Shown here: piece after piece, positions 18,586-25,921 of the stretch | Layout of the letters: each line of letters opens with the position of its first letter | How positions within the stretch are numbered: the stretch's first letter is position 1 | Assembly (NCBI GenBank): GCA_002471825.1 | Contig: DKQS01000009.1 | Span: 186,001 to 250,000, forward strand | Source of the DNA: Flavobacteriaceae bacterium UBA7302 | GTDB taxonomy: Bacteria > Bacteroidota > Bacteroidia > Flavobacteriales > Flavobacteriaceae | Direction: 5' to 3' | DNA: 64,000 nt | Made by a program: the position numbers and the translations under genes | Notes under the pieces: model-generated | Databases searched by the model: none | Told to the model about the DNA's origin: nothing | Seen by the model: only the letters and a program-made list of their open reading frames with translations

Positions 18586-18616
18586 CAATTAGTTCTATTC
18601 GTTAATGGTTGTTTTG

Positions 18617-18650
18617 TAAAAGCCCATAGAACCGAAGTTCTACGGGCATT
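18617..18650 (-). terminator. Terminator after the GH16 gene
   Basis: On the minus strand an 11-bp stem with one G-T type mismatch position (18647-18637 and 18632-18622) is closed by a TTCG tetraloop and followed by TTTT. It separates the 18656-24618 unit from the GH149 operon. Confidence 0.85.
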
Positions 18651-18655
18651 ATTTT

Positions 18656-19501
18656 TTATTGATAAACTCTTACGTAGTCCACGTACATTTTTTGTGGGAA
18701 TACTGTATTGGCATTTGGTGGCAAGCCTACGAATGTTCCTCCAACAGCAACGTTTAAAATCATGTAAAACTCATTGTTGTTAAAAACCCATTCTGTTCCA
18801 GCTGGAATATCATTCGGCGTAATTTGATTGTACAATACATCATCTACATACCAATTGATATAATCTGGTCCCCACTCTACACCGAATACATGAAAATCAG
18901 TATCGAATCTGTCATTTTGGAGTTCATACTCTTTTGTTACGGCATTACCAGCCGCATAACCTGGACCGTGAATGGTACCGTGGGTAATTGTAGGTTCTTG
19001 CCCTCTATACTCCATGATATCAATCTCACCAATTTGAGGCCAAACTACGGATCCGTTAGAATCGTCTCCTAGCAACCAAAATGCAGGCCATAATCCTTGA
19101 CCCCATGGCAATTTGATTCGAGCTTCGAACCTACCATATTTGGTTTGAAAAAGTCCTTTGGTAAGTACTTTTCCGGAAGTGTAATTTGCACCTGCATAGC
19201 TTTCACGTAGCGCAGTAATTACAAGGTTTCCGTTTTCTACTTTCACATTATCCATACGATCTGTGTAGTACTGAAGCTCGTTGTTACCCCATCCTGGGAT
19301 ACCTTGGGCTGTTCCATCACCAATATCGTAAGTCCACTTTGAAGTATCTGGAGCACCTGGTGTATCAAATTCGTCCGCCCAAACCAAGTTCTCAAACGTG
19401 GTTACAGTTTGGGTCTCATTAAGGTCACATCCTATTGTAACAAGCAAACTTGCCAATAAAAAGAAGTAAACCCCTCTATTATTCATTTTAAAATTTTTCA
19501 T
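18656..19501 (-). CDS. GH16 laminarinase, lipoprotein
   Basis: 281 residues; the lipoprotein signal ends 'LLVTIGC' (cysteine 25; ATG at 19501 or 19486 both keep it). The GH16 active-site strand 'GEIDIMEYRG' gives nucleophile E159, D161 and acid/base E164 in the E-x-D-x-x-E form with the extra residue (IM) typical of bacterial laminarinases. Other family marks are 'LVWADEFDTPG', 'ITALRE' and 'WPAFWLLG'. It is a bare catalytic jelly roll with no added domain. It endo-cleaves beta-1,3-glucan, probably at the cell surface. It is the last gene of a three-gene unit behind the binding lipoprotein (12 bp gap). Confidence 0.92.
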   Translation of the reverse strand: MKNFKMNNRGVYFFLLASLLVTIGCDLNETQTVTTFENLVWADEFDTPGAPDTSKWTYDIGDGTAQGIPGWGNNELQYYTDRMDNVKVENGNLVITALRESYAGANYTSGKVLTKGLFQTKYGRFEARIKLPWGQGLWPAFWLLGDDSNGSVVWPQIGEIDIMEYRGQEPTITHGTIHGPGYAAGNAVTKEYELQNDRFDTDFHVFGVEWGPDYINWYVDDVLYNQITPNDIPAGTEWVFNNNEFYMILNVAVGGTFVGLPPNANTVFPQKMYVDYVRVYQ

Positions 19502-19513
19502 AGGTATTCCGTA

Positions 19514-21406
19514 TTATCTTTTGAAATAAATATTATCTAAATAAATGTCGCCATTACCATCAAACTTCATCTGAATCACATCAGCAAGATCTACTACTGA
19601 TGAGAAATCTGTCAACGGAATATCAATGCTATTCCAACCCGAAGTCGTTGGTACTGATAGAGCCTTGGCCGTTTCTCTTGGACCCGGACTAATTAAAAAG
19701 GCGTTCAATGCGGTTGAACTTGCACTATAGTAATCCAAATGCAAATGCGTATAACCTGATACATCCAAACTTGAAGCAAACTGAGTACCTTGGTAATTCA
19801 ATCCTGCATATTTCAATGTGTTATTACCAGCGATAGATACTTGAGATACTTGCGTTGCTTGACCCCAATTCGGATTGAAATCTGTTCCAGCCACATCGGT
19901 GTAGCTATCACTAAAAATTGACAACACGTCTGCCGGATCATCCGCAGGAACTGGTGCTCCTGTTGTCGGTGCTGTTGGTACTTCGTAGAAATAAATATTA
20001 TCTACCAAAATATCCGTAATGGTAGCATCAGATACAAAAATTACCTGTGCCATATTTGCTTTACTAGTTAAGGTTCCCATGGTGCTCAAGGCAACATCGA
20101 AACTTCTCCAAGCTCCTGTGGCTAAATCATTCGCCGTCAAACGAATTTCACCTGAACTATCATCACCTCCACCGAAGCTATTATCTCCTCCAATATCTGC
20201 CAATCTAATGATCAAATAATCTCCTGGATCTAAAGCTTCCTGTGCTTGAATATCAATATGGAAGTGTGTCATTGAAGACGCATTTAGTGTCGGATTCGAA
20301 AATTGAATACCCACAAAGTTCAAGTTTGTGTAGTTGATAATATTATCACCATTGATGGTAATATCATTCTGTCCTAAAGTAGTTTGGAAAGGCGCCCAAT
20401 AACCATTGTAGTATTCTACTGGTTGATTGGTGTACGCATCACTAAAGATGGATAATACTTGCGCTGGGTCTTGCGTTGGCGTTGGCGCAGGAACAAATGG
20501 TCCTTTGGAGACGATGGATATCGATCCAGCGGCGTCCTGCCCATTCAACTTTGCCGTGATGGTCGTTGCTCCAGCAGACAATACGTTAATTCTACCCGCA
20601 GCGTCAACTGTCGCTACTGAAGGATTGGAAGAGGTAAACTCAAAATAGTTCGCAGAAGGAACTACCGTTACATCTTCTCCATTGGCTAAATTCCAAGTTT
20701 GACCTAAATCAGTAACCTGAATCACAGAACCATTAAAGGTTTCTTGCGTTAAGTTTTGACCTCCAAAAATAGATGGTCTTGGTTGTGCAACCGTTCCTGA
20801 TTTTATGAATTGGATTTCATCCATCCAAAAAGTAAAACCAGCTCCGTTGGTACTTTGTGAACCTGCAGAGAAAGTAAATACACCTCTTTCTTGCTTCAAT
20901 TTTGAAGGATCTGGAATTGGAATAATTACTTGTTTCCAATAGGTAGCCATTTCAACACTCGGGATATTTACAGGAAATTCGTCTCCTTGGAAGTTGGTTC
21001 CAAAACCGAAGCTCGCAGTTGCCGTAGTAGTTGCTTTTACCCAAAAGGAAAGTGCATCAAACCCAGAAAGGTCTCTACCCGCACCTCTATCTAAAAAGAT
21101 ACCACCAATGTATCCACCATCTGGATCGGTTGGTGAAGGTACTCCAATTTTAATGGATGCAGAGCCCGCATAGGCTACACTATTGTCTGTATCAAATCCG
21201 TTCGGATTGGCTCCCGATGCCGGATCGAATGATATGAAAAACTCGTCTGTAAGATTTACAGGGTCATCTAAATAAACCTCTGCTATAGCAGGAAACGTCG
21301 CAAGGGTAGCTTCTGAAGATAGATTTCTTTCGCACGCTTGAAAAACTAGCAAACTGGCTCCAACGAGCAACCCTAGTTTTTTACTTAAATTTCTTCTAAA
21401 ATTCAT
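19514..21406 (-). CDS. Multi-domain glycan-binding lipoprotein
   Basis: 630 residues, lipidated at cysteine 25 ('LLVFQAC'). Visible parts: an N-terminal jelly-roll-like domain (about 45-210, ending 'GFTFWMDEIQFIKSG'), a Big_2-like Ig domain (about 215-310, 'FEFTSSNPSVATVDAAGRINVLSAGATTITAKL'), and two further binding-type domains (about 318-480 ending 'DILVDNIYFYE', and about 485-630 ending 'DIYLDNIYFKR'). The last has 'LSIFSDSYTDV', 'DFNPNWGQ' and 'GLNYQGTQF', the same landmarks as the domains of the protein at 6041 and the middle domain of the one at 25922. There are no catalytic residues. It is placed between a surface glycosidase and GH16, so a surface laminarin-capturing role is likely. 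Confidence 0.75.
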   Translation of the reverse strand: MNFRRNLSKKLGLLVGASLLVFQACERNLSSEATLATFPAIAEVYLDDPVNLTDEFFISFDPASGANPNGFDTDNSVAYAGSASIKIGVPSPTDPDGGYIGGIFLDRGAGRDLSGFDALSFWVKATTTATASFGFGTNFQGDEFPVNIPSVEMATYWKQVIIPIPDPSKLKQERGVFTFSAGSQSTNGAGFTFWMDEIQFIKSGTVAQPRPSIFGGQNLTQETFNGSVIQVTDLGQTWNLANGEDVTVVPSANYFEFTSSNPSVATVDAAGRINVLSAGATTITAKLNGQDAAGSISIVSKGPFVPAPTPTQDPAQVLSIFSDAYTNQPVEYYNGYWAPFQTTLGQNDITINGDNIINYTNLNFVGIQFSNPTLNASSMTHFHIDIQAQEALDPGDYLIIRLADIGGDNSFGGGDDSSGEIRLTANDLATGAWRSFDVALSTMGTLTSKANMAQVIFVSDATITDILVDNIYFYEVPTAPTTGAPVPADDPADVLSIFSDSYTDVAGTDFNPNWGQATQVSQVSIAGNNTLKYAGLNYQGTQFASSLDVSGYTHLHLDYYSASSTALNAFLISPGPRETAKALSVPTTSGWNSIDIPLTDFSSVVDLADVIQMKFDGNGDIYLDNIYFKR

Positions 21407-21417
21407 TTCTCTAACTT

Positions 21418-24400
21418 TTATTTTCCGATGTTAATATGAATGTATGTTCTAATTTCCCACTCCGAACCGTTAGGGAATCCAACAGGACTCAACAGTGGAG
21501 TATTTGAAAAGGCACTAGCAGATTGCATCGGTGAGAATCTTGGAGAATATTGATCTAATGATCTCCATGTTCCTCGCAATCCAACTCTTGTATCAGGAAG
21601 GATGAACCAATCTGGTTTTCCTACCGAAGTTGAAAGATCTAACATTAATTGTACAGGGAAGGTTAAGTTGAAATCTCTATGGTAGTCAAATGGACCCCAG
21701 TCGTTTAATTTCACCATACCTGTAATTTTCATTTTGTTGTAAATCATTCTTAAATCCATTCCGAATCGCTTGATTGTACGGTTCACAGCAGCTCCAGGAA
21801 CATCACCACCGTTGGCCTGTCCTGTACCGAAGTAAACATTTGAAATAAATCCGAATTCTGGACGAATTTTCGAAACGATTCTTGAATTTACCTCCCATAG
21901 GTCAGCAGCTGGTGCTGATCTTGAGAACGCAAAAGACTGACGATTTGCTAAGAAACCAATCGCAGCATCTTGGGTAGTTGGTAAATGACGGTATACAAAC
22001 CCTAGGTTAAAGGCAAATTTTGCATCTTCAGCTCTATCGTTGTTCCATTCGTACATGTAGGTACCTGGTGTTGGATCATAGGTAAATAAGATTTCACCTG
22101 CAGTCATGTTTCGGTTTCCACCTCTTACCACAAATGGATCATCAATAAAGTTTCTTAATCTACCTGGCGCGTTTACGTCATTAGGCATCGCTTGAACCAA
22201 TGGTCTTTGCCACATAAAGTTCGGTGCAATCTGGAATTTTCCTCCGAAATTGTATGAGATACCCGTTAAGAAGTTTTGCATGTTTCCACTACCACTATCT
22301 TTAAGCTTCCAACCTGTGAAGGTTAAGGTTTGATCGAATCCACCATTGGCAACTAGCCCCATAGAAGAACCTTGTGCATACCAGTTAAATCCTCCATTTG
22401 AATAAGTAACTTTTGCTTTGGCACCCCAATTGTCTTTGCTTTGGATTCTATCATTGAAAACTGTATAGTTCCCAGGGCCTCCAACAACATCTTGGTAGGC
22501 TCTTCCGTTCAAAGGATTACCAGACCAAATACCTCCAACTTGGAAACCGAAATGCTCACCTTTCTTCTGAATAGCGATTGTAGCTCTTTCGTTTGGTAAA
22601 GCTGGAATCACACCAGATCGTAACTGAACAGGATCTAACACACGATTTCCGTTAGCATCGATACCATTTCCAGATACAATATCTTTGTGATAAATCGCTG
22701 CCACATCAAAGTGTCCTACTTTTCTTTCATACTTTAAAAGTACCGCAGGGTTTGCTGCCCACCATAATTGCGGACCGAATGCTGCTTTTAATCCTTCTAA
22801 TGCTCCTTTACCATCTACTTCAACCCCTAAGATTTCACCATTATAGATATCCAAGTTTGGTCCGTAATTGGCTTCTGGATATAAACCAAAGAAGTCTCCT
22901 TCATAACCCCAGTGATAATGTCCGGTTCTGTAGAAACCTCTCATTTCAAAGTCTTTGGCTTTCCACTCAAATGAAGCGTTGTACACTCTCAATCGGTTTA
23001 CATCACCAAAAACAACATCACCATTTGGTCCGTTTACTGTTACTGGTCTTCCCACATTTTCATAGAAAATATCATCAATTGGGTTTCCAGCAACATTACC
23101 CAGAATGTTGAAATTCACCTCCGCCTTCATATTAGAAGTTGGTTGGCCAGCAACTCCTACAAAATAAGATTGCATGTGGTCAAAACCTCTTCTGTCAGGA
23201 AAAGTTAATCCCGTTCCGTCTGAAAACTCAGGTGTGGTTGTTAAAGAACCTCCAGTATTGAAGGTGGTAAATTCTGCTCTTAAAGAGCTTAGGTAAACTT
23301 TTTCGTTACCTCCTAATGCTGCTTGTCCACCTCTGGCTTTCAAAACAGCATCCATCAAGTTTATTTTTTTGAAATAGTCTTGTACAAATTCTAAAGTTAC
23401 ACCCTCTCCGTATGGATCTAATTGGTGTGCCTCCTTCAACGCATAATAGGCAGCCCTTGGATACAAGGTATATAATCCTCTTACATCAGTTGGTCCCTTG
23501 GCACAAATACCAAACCATTCTTCGTTCATATTGTTTGTTCCCGCAACAAAATCACGGTCATAACCACCATTTGCCCAAGAGGCGTTGTTATCGTGTTGAT
23601 CTTCATATCTACGATCGTTGAAACCGTATTTCCACCATCCATCACTAAATTGGAAAGTAAAACCACCAATAGAGTTTCCGACTTTTCCTAAACCTGCAGC
23701 ATTTTCATAAATCTCTTTCCAGTTACCTACCATATAGTAAGCTTGAGATTTTTGATCTTCTTTAAGCGTTTGAGCGTTGAAGGCATCAGCACCAAACTCG
23801 GTAAACATGATTGGCTTGTTCAACTTATCTTTTACAACTTGGAACATGTCTCCAAAAGAAACACCTCTATAGGAGTTCACCCCGTAGATATCGATATCTG
23901 GACATTCTTCAGCAATGATGTCAATGAACAGAACATCACCGTTACAAATTGCAACTGGGTGATTCGGGTCCATCGCTTTCATCATTTTGGTAGCCTCATT
24001 CATCAAGCGGTACATTGGGCGTCCTCTCTTTTCACCTACAGCTTTCTTCTGCTCTTCACCTTCCGGGAAATCTTCCGTTTCAGATCCAGCCCAAAAAAGT
24101 CCGTAGTTGTTTTCGTTACCTAATAAATAAAGTAATAAACCAGGAGTGTTTTTGTATTCCGCCACAAGCGTCTTCATTTCTTCCATTAAAAATTCTTGCG
24201 TCCGTTTTTCGCCGTACTTGGTCACTGGAACCCAATTGCCATCAATAGTCAATCCATAACGCCCGAAGGAGTGGTTTAACATGGTGTAAATTCCATAATT
24301 CTCATAAATATATTGGATCCAGCGTGCTGGTACTCCAGTATATTGCCTAATGACATTTACTCCCATATTTTGAAGTAATGACATTTCTTCATCTAAACCA

Positions 24401-24618
24401 GCCCTAATGATATCATCTGGCTTTTCCCAAAATTTTGCATTAACGGTATTTGTTCCAATTGGAATGTAGTCCCAATTCATACCATTAATCATAAAGTCTT
24501 TTCCGTTTACAACTAACTTATCGCCCTTGCTATTGGATTGCACAGAAACCTTGTCGACCTGTGCAAAAGATCCAAGGACAAAAAAGAAAAGCAAAAAACT
24601 CACAAAAATGTTTCTCAT
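21418..24618 (-). CDS. Clan GH-A glycosidase fused to an outer-membrane beta-barrel
   Basis: 1066 residues with a type I signal peptide (MRNIFVSFLLFFFVLGSFAQ). Residues about 35-400 form a TIM-barrel glycosidase resembling the GH2 catalytic domain: acid/base E169 in 'LLYLLGNENNYGLFW', nucleophile E274 in 'PIMFTEFGADAF', plus 'MGVNVIRQYTGVPARWI'. Residues about 436-1066 show alternating polar/aromatic strands with short turns, for example 'RVYNASFEWKAKDFEMRGFYRTG', 'DFNLTFPVQLMLDLSTS' and a terminal 'WEIRTYIHINIGK', which looks like an outer-membrane porin-type barrel. It is the first gene of the unit with the binding protein (11 bp gap) and GH16, behind the regulatory boxes at 24740-24860. 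The glycan specificity is probably beta-glucan by context. I cannot name the GH family with certainty; GH2-like is the closest. Confidence 0.7.
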   Translation of the reverse strand: MRNIFVSFLLFFFVLGSFAQVDKVSVQSNSKGDKLVVNGKDFMINGMNWDYIPIGTNTVNAKFWEKPDDIIRAGLDEEMSLLQNMGVNVIRQYTGVPARWIQYIYENYGIYTMLNHSFGRYGLTIDGNWVPVTKYGEKRTQEFLMEEMKTLVAEYKNTPGLLLYLLGNENNYGLFWAGSETEDFPEGEEQKKAVGEKRGRPMYRLMNEATKMMKAMDPNHPVAICNGDVLFIDIIAEECPDIDIYGVNSYRGVSFGDMFQVVKDKLNKPIMFTEFGADAFNAQTLKEDQKSQAYYMVGNWKEIYENAAGLGKVGNSIGGFTFQFSDGWWKYGFNDRRYEDQHDNNASWANGGYDRDFVAGTNNMNEEWFGICAKGPTDVRGLYTLYPRAAYYALKEAHQLDPYGEGVTLEFVQDYFKKINLMDAVLKARGGQAALGGNEKVYLSSLRAEFTTFNTGGSLTTTPEFSDGTGLTFPDRRGFDHMQSYFVGVAGQPTSNMKAEVNFNILGNVAGNPIDDIFYENVGRPVTVNGPNGDVVFGDVNRLRVYNASFEWKAKDFEMRGFYRTGHYHWGYEGDFFGLYPEANYGPNLDIYNGEILGVEVDGKGALEGLKAAFGPQLWWAANPAVLLKYERKVGHFDVAAIYHKDIVSGNGIDANGNRVLDPVQLRSGVIPALPNERATIAIQKKGEHFGFQVGGIWSGNPLNGRAYQDVVGGPGNYTVFNDRIQSKDNWGAKAKVTYSNGGFNWYAQGSSMGLVANGGFDQTLTFTGWKLKDSGSGNMQNFLTGISYNFGGKFQIAPNFMWQRPLVQAMPNDVNAPGRLRNFIDDPFVVRGGNRNMTAGEILFTYDPTPGTYMYEWNNDRAEDAKFAFNLGFVYRHLPTTQDAAIGFLANRQSFAFSRSAPAADLWEVNSRIVSKIRPEFGFISNVYFGTGQANGGDVPGAAVNRTIKRFGMDLRMIYNKMKITGMVKLNDWGPFDYHRDFNLTFPVQLMLDLSTSVGKPDWFILPDTRVGLRGTWRSLDQYSPRFSPMQSASAFSNTPLLSPVGFPNGSEWEIRTYIHINIGK

Positions 24619-24739
24619 AGTTTCATGTTTTGTCGATTAATAATAACTGCGAAAAAATGTTTGGTTGATAATTTTCGAACGCAGTTTTTTTTCAGATTAA
24701 TAAAATTATGTTAATTTTTTTCTCAAGATAATAATTTCA

Positions 24740-24758
24740 CCACTACAATTAGCATACA
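24740..24758 (-). promoter_or_regulatory. Direct-repeat regulatory box 2
   Basis: Minus strand TGTATGCTAATTGTAGTGG: two TGTA half-sites 11 bp apart, the second (TGTAGTGG) identical to that of box 1. It is 122 bp from the start codon at 24618. Confidence 0.55.
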
Positions 24759-24842
24759 CAACAATAAAAAAGTTCGAAAGTCTTTATTTATGGGGCGATG
24801 TAGCACATTTTTTCTTGAAAGCAACCTTACGAAAACGGTTTC

Positions 24843-24860
24843 TGTAGTGGTGATGTATGG
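24843..24860 (+). promoter_or_regulatory. Direct-repeat regulatory box 3 (opposite orientation)
   Basis: Plus strand TGTAGTGGTGATGTATGG: half-sites 11 bp apart, facing box 2. The 13 bases at 24826-24838 just before it (CTTACGAAAACGG) recur in inverted form at 32590-32602 beside box 4. Confidence 0.5.
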
Positions 24861-24925
24861 TTACAAAAAGTATACTTCTTACAAGTGTATTGGTGCCGAG
24901 ACCAGGGACCAACTCCCCAAACATC

Positions 24926-24958
24926 AAAAAATAAGGGTTGTCATTTCTGACAACCCTT
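24926..24958 (-). terminator. Terminator of the susCD-SGBP unit
   Basis: A perfect 11-bp stem (24933-24943 / 24948-24958, AAGGGTTGTCA) with a TTTC loop on the plus strand. Read on the minus strand it is followed by a T-rich tract (TATTTTTTG), 31 bp after the stop of the gene at 24990. Confidence 0.88.
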
Positions 24959-24989
24959 AGCATTTATCTATTGAATTGTTTTAATTCAA

Positions 24990-25910
24990 TTACTCAGCAA
25001 CAATGATAAACCACCAATCAAAAGTTCCATTTCCATCTGTACTTCTCAATACAAATTCATTGGCTGCTGCTCTATCAAAAATCTCATATTGATGGTTACC
25101 ACCAATGTAGTATCCAATGTGAGAATTATCTGATAAGGTTATGGTTTCAACACCTCCAGGTGCTGTTAAGGTAAAGGTGCCAGTATAATCACCAAAGCTA
25201 TACCCTTCTATGTCATCACCATTTAATGTTCCTCCAGATCCACCTAGAGGTCCTAATTCTGCGTCCATTAAACCATTTCTTCCAAATACATCACCATTGG
25301 TCACGTAGGTAAAGGTACCATCAGAACTAAAGGTGAAACGATCATCGTACATACCCACACCTGCTTTTTCGCTAGGCCCAGCTCCATACCACTCACAAAT
25401 AACACTTCCTCCTACAGGACCTAAACCAAAGTGTTGTGGCTTGGCCTCTTGGATCTTAAACGTTCTACTGGTAACAGCATTTGGATTTGCTGGATCAAAA
25501 CCAAATAACTTGGTCTTTAAGTCCGCTGGTGGCGAATACGTTGCCAATACATCCACTTGGATCGAATTACTCGAAGAAACCCCAGCAATACCAGAGGCCA
25601 CAACGGTAACCGTATATGTATTTAATCCAAGATCACTAAAGATTACTGTATGTTCTCCTGAGAGCGATACAGCTTCTCCTCCTTTGTAGAAAAACTTATA
25701 GGAAACTGCATTGTCAGCTGTAGCTGTGAAAACAACTTCTCCACTTCCATCACCATTCGGATTTGCCGCATCAGCACCTACGATTGAGGCGGTGATTTGG
25801 ATGTTCGATGGTGCAACAATTTCTCCGAACGAATAATCGTTCTCCTGACAACCGTTGAATACGATTGCCAGTGAGAATAATAATATTATTGATTTAATAT
25901 GTTTTTTCAT
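24990..25910 (-). CDS. Surface glycan-binding-type lipoprotein, 306 aa
   Basis: Lipidated at cysteine 21 ('LAIVFNGC'). Residues about 35-128 form a PKD/Ig-like domain ('GSGEVVFTATADNAVSYKFFYKGGEAV ... NTYTVTVVASGIAGVSSSN'). The C-terminal part (about 135-306) has 'FGLGPVGGSVICEWYGAGPSEKAGVGMYDDRFTF' and ends 'GTFDWWFIIVAE', a tryptophan-rich beta domain often found in the lipoprotein following SusD in glucan loci. No enzyme motif is visible. It is the last gene of the susC-susD unit, 11 bp after the larger binding protein, so it likely helps capture laminarin at the surface. (No stretch longer than the parts quoted is needed for this call.). Confidence 0.7.
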   Translation of the reverse strand: MKKHIKSIILLFSLAIVFNGCQENDYSFGEIVAPSNIQITASIVGADAANPNGDGSGEVVFTATADNAVSYKFFYKGGEAVSLSGEHTVIFSDLGLNTYTVTVVASGIAGVSSSNSIQVDVLATYSPPADLKTKLFGFDPANPNAVTSRTFKIQEAKPQHFGLGPVGGSVICEWYGAGPSEKAGVGMYDDRFTFSSDGTFTYVTNGDVFGRNGLMDAELGPLGGSGGTLNGDDIEGYSFGDYTGTFTLTAPGGVETITLSDNSHIGYYIGGNHQYEIFDRAAANEFVLRSTDGNGTFDWWFIIVAE

Positions 25911-25921
25911 CTCTTCAAATA

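Larger units (their letters stand above)
24619..24925 (-). promoter_or_regulatory. Promoter/leader region of the glycosidase-barrel unit
   Basis: This non-coding stretch is bounded by the terminator of the susCD unit and the start codon at 24618. It holds box 2 (24740-24758) and box 3 (24843-24860) in opposite orientation. A TATCTTGA element, possibly -7, begins on the minus strand 9 bp after box 2. A 7-bp inverted repeat AACTGCG (24645-24651 / 24680-24686) in the leader could form a hairpin. An imperfect repeat TTGGTGCC / GGGACCAA lies at about 24885-24912. I see no ORF of any credible kind here. Confidence 0.6.

Noticed and set aside
22752..24248. Plus-strand ORFs of 77-126 codons within the glycosidase-barrel gene
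   Set aside because: They lie fully inside a long minus-strand gene with clear domains; their translations lack any domain, signal or normal composition.
21418..24618. Plain GH2 beta-galactosidase or beta-glucuronidase call
   Set aside because: The catalytic barrel is GH2-like, but the N-terminal sugar-binding and Ig domains of GH2 are missing and the C-terminus is barrel-like, so a specific GH2 activity is not supported.
24885..24925. Small RNA or riboswitch in the longest intergenic region
   Set aside because: There is an imperfect TTGGTGCC/GGGACCAA hairpin, but no promoter, terminator or known riboswitch core that would support an RNA gene.
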